Shown here: one piece after another, positions 1-10,694 of the stretch
Position numbering within the stretch: the first letter of the stretch is position 1
How the letters are laid out: the number at the start of each line of letters is the position of its first letter
From: an uncultured Rikenellaceae bacterium
Lineage (GTDB): Bacteria > Bacteroidota > Bacteroidia > Bacteroidales > Rikenellaceae
NCBI GenBank assembly: GCA_946486375.1
Contig: CAMLTW010000018.1
Location: forward strand, 1-37,787
DNA length: 37,787 nt
Direction: 5' to 3'
Made by a program: the position numbers and the translations under genes
Notes under the pieces: generated by a model
What the model was told of the DNA's origin: nothing
The model's database searches: none
The model's input: only the letters and a program-made list of their open reading frames with translations

Positions 1-233
1 GCCCACGTCCATGAACTCGGCACCTCAAACGGCACGTTCTCATAATGGGGCGTATCAGAAGTCTTTGCGGCCTTTTTGCTTCGCTTGATCTTTCCCTCTT
101 TTATCAACTGTTCTTTCTCCGCTTTAATGCGTTCAAGCAATACGGATGCAGGCTCATCCGCAGGATCTTGCGGAACGAGTTTGCCGTGAATGGCAAGATC
201 AAGTATCTTTTTACGTAATTTCTTTGTATTCAT
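1..233 (-). CDS. hsdS: Type I restriction enzyme specificity subunit HsdS, N-terminal part (runs off the window)
   Basis: Seventy-seven codons are visible on the minus strand from an ATG at 233; the rest lies beyond the left edge. The start MNTKKLRKKILDLAIHGKLV, followed by a lysine-rich helical segment and the beginning of the first target-recognition domain (ENVPFEVPSSWTW), is typical of HsdS. HsdS gives the methylase and the restriction complex their DNA sequence specificity through two target-recognition domains separated by coiled coils. The gene starts 5 nt after the stop of the YhcG-type nuclease, so it is the last visible gene of the regulator-hsdR-hsdM-nuclease-hsdS operon. Whether the full subunit is intact, or sits among invertible hsdS copies, cannot be seen here. 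Confidence 0.9.
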   Translation of the reverse strand, partial: MNTKKLRKKILDLAIHGKLVPQDPADEPASVLLERIKAEKEQLIKEGKIKRSKKAAKTSDTPHYENVPFEVPSSWTW

Positions 234-238
234 ATCGA

Positions 239-5529
<5,291 letters not shown>

Positions 5530-5593
5530 AGATTCCTATATTTCGACATTATCGGAAGTTGCATTCTAAAAAATAAATGGGTATTCACAAACG

Positions 5594-5800
5594 CTATTGA
5601 CGTTCGTCCTTGTCTGTTATTAGATCTTTCAAGTCCACTTGAAGAATCTCTGCAATTTTTTGCAGCGTCTCCAAATTAGGCTGGATTCTATTACACGCAT
5701 AGGCGTTAACCATACTGAAACTCTTGTCAAGTTGCTTGGCCAACCACGTTTGAGAGATACCTTTATCTGACAAGACTGCCTTTATCTTATTCAGTTTCAT
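5594..5800 (-). CDS. Small XRE-family HTH regulator heading the type I RM operon
   Basis: This is a 68-residue protein made almost wholly of one Cro/C1-type helix-turn-helix (about residues 3-63). It has the recognition pattern ISQTWLAKQLDKSFSMVNAYACN followed by LETLQKIAEILQVDLKDL (the two are one continuous region split here). I chose the ATG at 5800; the frame extends 4 codons to a TTG at 5812, but no feature supports that start. It lies first in the minus-strand operon and directly opposite the CBASS-like genes. It is therefore well placed to repress its own operon, the divergent one, or both; that role is inferred. Such small regulators often control restriction genes, for instance to delay endonuclease expression in a new host. 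Confidence 0.85.
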   Translation of the reverse strand: MKLNKIKAVLSDKGISQTWLAKQLDKSFSMVNAYACNRIQPNLETLQKIAEILQVDLKDLITDKDERQ

Positions 5801-5822
5801 TTTTAGAAGCAATTTTATTGCG

Positions 5823-5830
5823 CAAATATA
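5823..5830 (-). promoter_or_regulatory. Bacteroidota -7 box for the HTH-hsd operon
   Basis: The minus strand reads TATATTTG, a full match to TAnnTTTG, 22 bp upstream of the regulator ATG. No good -33 TTTG was found at 19-21 bp, so this rests on one box in AT-rich DNA. Confidence 0.5.
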
Positions 5831-5862
5831 GTGAATTATATTCGATGATTTGGATTGTTTTG

Positions 5863-5870
5863 TACTTTTG
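5863..5870 (+). promoter_or_regulatory. Bacteroidota -7 box for the CBASS-like operon
   Basis: TACTTTTG matches TAnnTTTG and ends 20 bp before the cyclase ATG. A TTCG 18 bp upstream (5841-5844) could serve as a weak -33 box. It is divergent from the regulator promoter 33 bp away, so one bound repressor could cover both. Confidence 0.5.
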
Positions 5871-5890
5871 TAATCAAATAAAGTATTAAA

Positions 5891-6702
5891 ATGGATACAG
5901 TTAGAAAAAGAGGCGAAATAATTAGCTTAGAACAGCGTTTATTGGTATCTCAGAGATATAAGCGGATAACTCGAGCTGTTAATTCGGAATTTTGGGATAG
6001 CACAAGTGAAACAGCTCACAGTTTATACGTAGGGTCTCATGGAAGAGGGACAGCTATTGATACAAGCGATATTGACATGCTTCTTGAGTTACCAAAAGAC
6101 GAGTATAAGTAAATATGATGCCTTAAAAGGTAATGGTCAATCCAGATTATTACAAGCATTGAAAAATGCCATTTTGCAGATCTATCCAAGGAGCGATATT
6201 TCATGGAGACGGACAAGTCGTAGTGATCAACTTTACTAATGGTATTAAGTTTGAGATTCTACCTGCTTTTCGTCAAGTGGATTGGTGGGGCAATTGGAAT
6301 GGGAAATATGACTATCCTGATTCAAATATGGGTGGTAATAGGTTGACTACAGATCCCAGAATTGAACAACAAGTAATGCAAGAGAGAAATATAGAAAGTA
6401 ATGGATTACTATTCGACATGTGTAGACATATGCGCGAAATTCGCGATAACCATTTTTCCAGTTACCATCTTCCAGGGATTGTGATTGACAGTTTTGTTTA
6501 CCATCATATTGCTGATTGGCACTGGCTAAGAGAAGGAGAACAAAGTTCCAATCAACCAACAGGAACTTACGAAAAAAGGCTTTATAATTCATGCCCAGTT
6601 TGGAGTTTTGATCTAACAGCACTAGGAAGCGGAATGGCTGTAAACACATATAACTGCATTGAAGTATTAAATAAAATTCTAAAATACATGTCTGAAGAAT
6701 AA
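5891..6702 (+). pseudogene. CD-NTase (SMODS family CBASS cyclase), broken by two frameshifts
   Basis: Three consecutive frames together encode one SMODS-type CD-NTase, the enzyme that makes a cyclic di- or trinucleotide alarm signal on phage infection. Segment 1 (from ATG 5891) holds the catalytic GSHGRGTAIDTSDIDML, with the GS motif and the first two metal-binding Asp. It hits TAA at 6110. Segment 2 continues as KYDALKGNGQSRLLQALK. Segment 3 (ending 6702) carries HGDGQVVVINF, GIKFEILPAF (third acidic position) and YPDSNMGGNR, typical of the family. Removing one A at 6107-6108 and one T at 6199-6201 joins all three into a 269-residue protein of normal size with every catalytic residue present. 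As written it cannot make full-length enzyme. Recent decay is likeliest; assembly error is possible. Confidence 0.85.
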
Positions 6703-6707
6703 ATTAT

Positions 6708-7267
6708 ATGGATGAGCAAACAAAAGTTCTTTACCGCGAAATTCTTGAACGTTTTAACAAAATAATCTGGACGCACAGATTCATCTATGTCAAGCTAACA
6801 TATACCTATCTAAAAAGAAAAAGCAAAATCAAACCCTTTCGGTGCTTTCTATATTGGTGTCAGCTTCTGCAATTACCAATATATTCAAATGGTTACCGGA
6901 CACTATTATTGCTCCATTAACGGCTATCTTGGCATTGACATTAACATATTTCACGACCAAATACAAGACCGAAAATTTAGAAAAGAAAGCTGCTGATAAC
7001 AAAAGATTTGCTGCTATTATGCACGATTTGCGCAATAGATATGCCGGATTTTTATCTGACATAAAAGCGGGTTTGTATACAAAAGAACAAATATCAGAAA
7101 AACGTGTACAACTTAAACAAATAGAGAATATAGTTTATTCGGGACTTGTGCCATTTACATCAAATGAAGCAGTAAATACAGCCTCGGAAGCGTTGAAGAA
7201 TAAACAAGAGTCAACGACCACAGATGAAGAAATTGCTCAAATCATATCTAGTAATTTACAGATATGA
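6708..7267 (+). pseudogene. SLATT-domain two-transmembrane CBASS effector, broken by one frameshift
   Basis: The gene begins 5 nt after the cyclase stop. Frame 1 gives MDEQTKVLYREILERFNKII plus WTH, the typical SLATT N-terminus, then goes out of frame. The correct continuation lies in another frame: IHLCQANIYLSKKKKQ, two membrane segments (LSVLSILVSASAITNIF and IIAPLTAILALTLTYFTT) and a long helical cytoplasmic tail (NLEKKAADNKRFAAIMHDL and LRNRYAGFLSDI) ending at 7267. One missing base near 6776-6778 (CACAG for CACAAG) restores a 186-residue protein of usual length. SLATT proteins are thought to act as membrane-disrupting effectors triggered by the cyclase product, killing infected cells. 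SLATT subfamily is not certain. Because effector and cyclase are both broken, the unit is probably inactive. Confidence 0.8.
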
Positions 7268-7492
7268 GACATCACCGTTATAGGTGAAAATACCCAATAA
7301 ATTATTTTCCTTATTGATGCTACTTTAAAATTTAGCAATCTGAATTATAAGTTTGTTTGTCTGCCTTTCTCCTCATCGCCTCAGACCGCCTCAAATAGTG
7401 CAGTTTGTTTGGCCAAATGCTAATAAAATATCTATAATACGTTAATAATCAATTATTAAATAACTTTTCAACTTGGACGGATATACGTAAAA

Positions 7493-7520
7493 GAGATGCT
7501 CACGCTTCGCTCAGCATGAC
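7493..7520. repeat. GAGAT...ATGAC palindromic repeat, short copy
   Basis: This 28-bp copy begins GAGATGCTCACG and ends CTCAGCATGAC. It shares its ends and core with the larger structure at 7786-7885. It lies exactly where base composition changes from AT-rich to GC-rich. Confidence 0.6.
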
Positions 7521-7657
7521 GCGGTGAAGCGGCGCCTTGAAAGTCCGCGTCTGACCGGGGTTCGGACGTTTTTTCTTAATTACCTCCCTGCGCTTAATCC
7601 GTGCCTGATTACGGGCTGCGGTCAGTGAGGCTCGGCACACCTGCGGTGTTCCTCGGT

Positions 7658-7720
7658 TCAGGATGACGGGAGGGTGACCGGTTCTTCCATTCGATCCGAA
7701 TCCGGTATACCTTTGCGGTG
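7658..7720. repeat. 63-bp direct repeat, copy 1
   Basis: This begins TCAGGATGACGGGAGG and ends CCTTTGCGGTG. It matches copy 2 at 7876-7938 at 61 of 63 positions by eye (C/G in TTCCATT versus TTGCATT; A/G in TATACC versus TATGCC). Confidence 0.85.
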
Positions 7721-7785
7721 GTTTTCAGTTTGGCATGACAGTTTGGAGTCGGAACTTTTTACGATTCCGTAACCGATATCCAGGC

Positions 7786-7885
7786 GTCATTGCGAGGAAC
7801 GGAGCGACGCGGCAATCTCTGTTAGCCTATCACTATGCAAAATAGAGATCCTCACGTCGCGACTAATGTCGCTCCTCAGGATGAC
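7786..7885. repeat. Large imperfect palindrome of the GTCATTGCGAGG...ATCTCT family
   Basis: The left arm 7786-7820 (GTCATTGCGAGGAACGGAGC onward to ATCTCT) faces the right arm 7844-7885, whose reverse complement starts GTCATCCTGAGGAGCGAC and ends ATCTCT. The unpaired centre is 7821-7843. Similar GTCATTGCGAGG-type palindromes recur between genes in many bacteria. A MITE/REP-like element or a terminator are both possible. The right arm runs into direct-repeat copy 2. Confidence 0.65.
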
Positions 7886-7938
7886 GGGAGGGTGACCGGT
7901 TCTTGCATTCGATCCGAATCCGGTATGCCTTTGCGGTG
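7876..7938. repeat. 63-bp direct repeat, copy 2
   Basis: This is the second copy of the 7658-7720 repeat, with two mismatches; starts are 218 bp apart. The following bases (CTCTTCGGTTCAGGACGACGG) again resemble the sequence before copy 1 (CCTCGGTTCAGGATGACGG), suggesting an eroded tandem arrangement. Confidence 0.85.
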
Positions 7939-7989
7939 CTCTTCGGTTCAGGACGACGGAACAGGATGCAGTCGGAGAAAAACCGTACG

Positions 7990-8946
7990 TTAAGGCAGAG
8001 ACTCCAGCAGCCGTTTGATGACCACCTGCGCCGAAATCTCCCGATTCGCCGCTTCGGGGATCACCAGCGAACGCGGACTTTCGATCACCTCGTCCGTCAC
8101 GATCATGTTCCGACGTACAGGCAGACAATGCATAAAATAAGCGTCGTTCGTCAGCGCCATCTTTTCCGCATCCACCGTCCACGCCCGGTCGCGATGGATG
8201 ACTTTCCCGTAATTCGGCTCGGCGTATGCCGCCCAGTTTTTCGCATAGATGAAATCGGCTCCCTCGAACGCTTTTCGCTGGTCGTATTCCACGCGGGCGT
8301 TCCCCACGAATTCGGGCGCCAGTTCGTACCCTTCCGGGTGGGTGATGACGAAGTCGTAATCCGCAGCGTTCATCCATTCGGCGAACGAGTTCGGCACCGC
8401 CTGCGGCAAGGCTTTCGGATGGGGCGCCCACGTGAGCACTACCTTCGGCCTCGGCGTCTTTTTGTGTTCCTCGATGGTGATCAGGTCGGCGAAACTTTGC
8501 AGCGGATGCCGCGTGGCCGCCTCCATGCTGAACACCGGACGTCCCGAATACTTCATGAACTGACTCAGCACCGTTTCGTTGTAGTCGTACTCCCGGCTCT
8601 CGAAGGACGCGAAGGAACGCACGCCGATCAGGTCGCAGTAGCACCCCATCACCGGAATCGCTTCGAGCAGGTGCTCGGACTTGTCCCCGTCCATCACCAC
8701 GCCCCGTTCCGTTTCCAGCTTCCACGCCCCCTGGTTTACGTCCAGCACGATCACGTTCATCCCCAGGTTCATGGCCGCTTTCTGGGTGCTCAGACGCGTG
8801 CGGAGGCTCGAGTTGAAGAAGACCATCATCAGGGTCTTGTTCTTCCCCAGTTCGTGGTAACGAAAACGGTCTTTCTTGATGTCGAACGCTTCCTGCAGGG
8901 CGGCGTGCAGATCGCCGATGTCCCGGACGTTGGTAAAGTGCTTCAT
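7990..8946 (-). CDS. argF': N-succinyl/acetyl-L-ornithine carbamoyltransferase (ArgF')
   Basis: This 318-residue enzyme transfers the carbamoyl group of carbamoyl phosphate to an N-acylated ornithine, the Bacteroidota variant of arginine biosynthesis. The carbamoyl-phosphate loop FNSSLRTRLST (about 44-54), HPLQS, the proline-rich loop WAPHPKALPQAVPNSF and the signature HCLPVRR are all present. The long proline loop marks the knotted acyl-ornithine group rather than ordinary ornithine carbamoyltransferase. The residue in the specificity loop (MDGDKSEH) is Ser90, where the Bacteroides fragilis succinyl enzyme has Pro and the Xanthomonas acetyl enzyme has Glu; this favours succinylornithine. A good Shine-Dalgarno precedes the ATG. 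It is last of three minus-strand genes after the TPR and barrel genes, 61 bp below the barrel gene. Confidence 0.95.
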   Translation of the reverse strand: MKHFTNVRDIGDLHAALQEAFDIKKDRFRYHELGKNKTLMMVFFNSSLRTRLSTQKAAMNLGMNVIVLDVNQGAWKLETERGVVMDGDKSEHLLEAIPVMGCYCDLIGVRSFASFESREYDYNETVLSQFMKYSGRPVFSMEAATRHPLQSFADLITIEEHKKTPRPKVVLTWAPHPKALPQAVPNSFAEWMNAADYDFVITHPEGYELAPEFVGNARVEYDQRKAFEGADFIYAKNWAAYAEPNYGKVIHRDRAWTVDAEKMALTNDAYFMHCLPVRRNMIVTDEVIESPRSLVIPEAANREISAQVVIKRLLESLP

Positions 8947-8953
8947 GGTTTTT

Positions 8954-8960
8954 CTCCTTT
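8954..8960 (-). promoter_or_regulatory. Shine-Dalgarno of argF'
   Basis: The minus strand reads AAAGGAG, 7 nt before the ATG. Strong SD sites are uncommon in Bacteroidota, so it supports this start and suggests independent translation initiation. Confidence 0.7.
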
Positions 8961-9007
8961 TGTGGGTCGGATCGCGCCCCGACGGCCGGGGACTTTCCGA
9001 TTTCGTG

Positions 9008-10687
9008 TTAAAATGAAAGTTTTACGCCGGCCTGCGCGTTGATGCCGAGCAGTTTGTACCGGTTGAAACGGTACAGGTCGCGGTTGAACAGGTTCCCCAG
9101 GTGGACGAATACGCCCAGCCGTTCGCTGAAAAAGTAATCGGCCTGAAAATGGAGGTCGGGCATCGCCGACGCTTTCACCGCTTCCAGGTCGGTATAGTCG
9201 CGGTACTGGTAGAAATACCGTTCACCGATCACTGTTACATGCGCATCCAGATAGAGTTTTTTCCGGTAGTTCCATGTCAGGCCCACGTTCCCTTCGATTT
9301 CGGGCATTCCTCCCGCTTCCGCATAATGTTCGGAATCGTAGCTGCGATACCATGCTCCGACGTAAACCCCCAGCGCATCCCACAACTTCGCCTCCGTTTC
9401 CAGCCCGACCGTCCAGATTTTCAGGTCGTCGGACAGCGTTCCGAACGTGTTCCCCTGCGAATGGTAGTCGTACAGGTTCACAAAGTAACAGATGTCTTCC
9501 GCATAGGAATAGCCCCCGTATAACTTGTATTTGAATCCTCCCCCCAGCGTCCCCCGGATGCCGATCCGGGCATCGTACTGCGTCGTATTGGGAGCCGTCG
9601 CGCCCGATGCGATATAAGGATTGATTCCGGCCAGATGCCGGTAGTCGTTCTTCGTGACCCGTCCGTCCACCTCGGCGAAGGGAGTGATCCTGCCTTCGAA
9701 AAGGTCTTTGGAAACGGTGAACCGGGGAAGCAGTCGGCTCCGGCTCCCGTCGCTTTCGTTTTCATAGACGTAATCGGCTCCCAGCGAGAAGCGGAAATCC
9801 CCGTTGTCGTAGCCGTAGACGGCTCCGGCGGTCAGAACATCGTTTTTGTAATCGTCCAGGTTGTTCAGCCCGTTCGTTGCGTCGTAATCCGCGTCGATCC
9901 GGATACGTCCGTCCATTCCCACGCCGAAAGCTGCTTCCGCCCCGGCACGCCACTCCAACTGGTCGTACTTGAACCGGTCGGCGAAATAGGAAACATCGGC
10001 CGTCACCCGGAAGTTGAATTTCGACAGGTCGGTGAACGAATTGCCGAAAGCGATTTTCCCCCTCACATCGTGGAAAAACTGTCCGAGGCCCTGGCGCGTC
10101 GTGTCGAAACTCTCCGGGAGCGGATTCCCGTAAGTGTAGTAACCGTACCGTGTCACGTTGTTGAAGTCGTAGGCCGCTTCCCCGGCGAGCGTCCAGTCGC
10201 GCCGGAATTTCTTTTCGGCAGTGATCCCCAGCGAATTGAACGTCTGGAACGAAGGAGCCTTGACACCCTGATCGTTCCGGATTTTGGCATACTGTCCCCG
10301 GTGGTTCAGCCACACTCCCAGCGTGCTCTGCGGAGAAAGCGGGCGCGTCATCCGGAAATCCAGCAGCGACCGGAGCGGATAGCCGACGCCGGCTTTCACG
10401 TAATACGGAAAAAGCCGCCGGTTTTCGATGGTGTTGATCTTGGCCGGATTGATCCGTTCGATGTCGAAACCGTAGCTCAGGGGACGGGGCGTGATCTCGT
10501 AGTTGAACTCCGGACGCATCTGGGCCGTATCCGTCAGGTCGGGCTGCAGACCGAGCTTGAAGAAATCCCCCACCGAAGGCTCGTAGGCCCGCGTCACTTC
10601 CACCTCTTTTTGCAGCGTCTCCTGCGCCGCCGCCCCGAACGAAGCGGCTGCCAGCAGCAGGGTCAGCGCTATTGCCTTGTTGTTCAT
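9008..10687 (-). CDS. Outer-membrane beta-barrel protein (TonB-receptor-like barrel, no plug seen)
   Basis: This is a 559-residue protein with a clear signal peptide (MNNKAIALTLLLAAASFGAA, cut near residue 21). The conserved lead-in EVEVTRAYEPSVGDFFKLGLQ then PEFNYEITPRP follows (two separate stretches). The rest is alternating aromatic/polar beta strands ending in the outer-membrane signal AQAGVKLSF. It belongs to a Bacteroidota family often annotated as TonB-dependent receptor, but I see no TonB box or plug domain, so transport by TonB is not supported. It starts 7 bp after the stop of the large TPR lipid-envelope-associated gene, so the two are almost surely co-transcribed and may work together at the outer membrane. 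Substrate and role are unknown. Confidence 0.8.
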   Translation of the reverse strand: MNNKAIALTLLLAAASFGAAAQETLQKEVEVTRAYEPSVGDFFKLGLQPDLTDTAQMRPEFNYEITPRPLSYGFDIERINPAKINTIENRRLFPYYVKAGVGYPLRSLLDFRMTRPLSPQSTLGVWLNHRGQYAKIRNDQGVKAPSFQTFNSLGITAEKKFRRDWTLAGEAAYDFNNVTRYGYYTYGNPLPESFDTTRQGLGQFFHDVRGKIAFGNSFTDLSKFNFRVTADVSYFADRFKYDQLEWRAGAEAAFGVGMDGRIRIDADYDATNGLNNLDDYKNDVLTAGAVYGYDNGDFRFSLGADYVYENESDGSRSRLLPRFTVSKDLFEGRITPFAEVDGRVTKNDYRHLAGINPYIASGATAPNTTQYDARIGIRGTLGGGFKYKLYGGYSYAEDICYFVNLYDYHSQGNTFGTLSDDLKIWTVGLETEAKLWDALGVYVGAWYRSYDSEHYAEAGGMPEIEGNVGLTWNYRKKLYLDAHVTVIGERYFYQYRDYTDLEAVKASAMPDLHFQADYFFSERLGVFVHLGNLFNRDLYRFNRYKLLGINAQAGVKLSF

Positions 10688-10694
10688 CCTCGTC

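Larger units (their letters stand above)
7268..7989. other. Gene-free junction between AT-rich island and GC-rich core
   Basis: No plausible gene is seen in these 722 bp. The first 200 bp are AT-rich, like the island. From about 7480 the sequence becomes GC-rich and is filled with repeats (separate entries). No tRNA or clear attachment-site duplication was found, so the mechanism of island insertion is not visible. Confidence 0.7.

Noticed and set aside
6101-6205. Programmed frameshifting as the reason for the split cyclase
   Set aside because: Three unrelated shifts (two in the cyclase, one in the effector) would be needed, with no slippery heptamer or RF2-like stop signal at each; decay or sequencing error is simpler.
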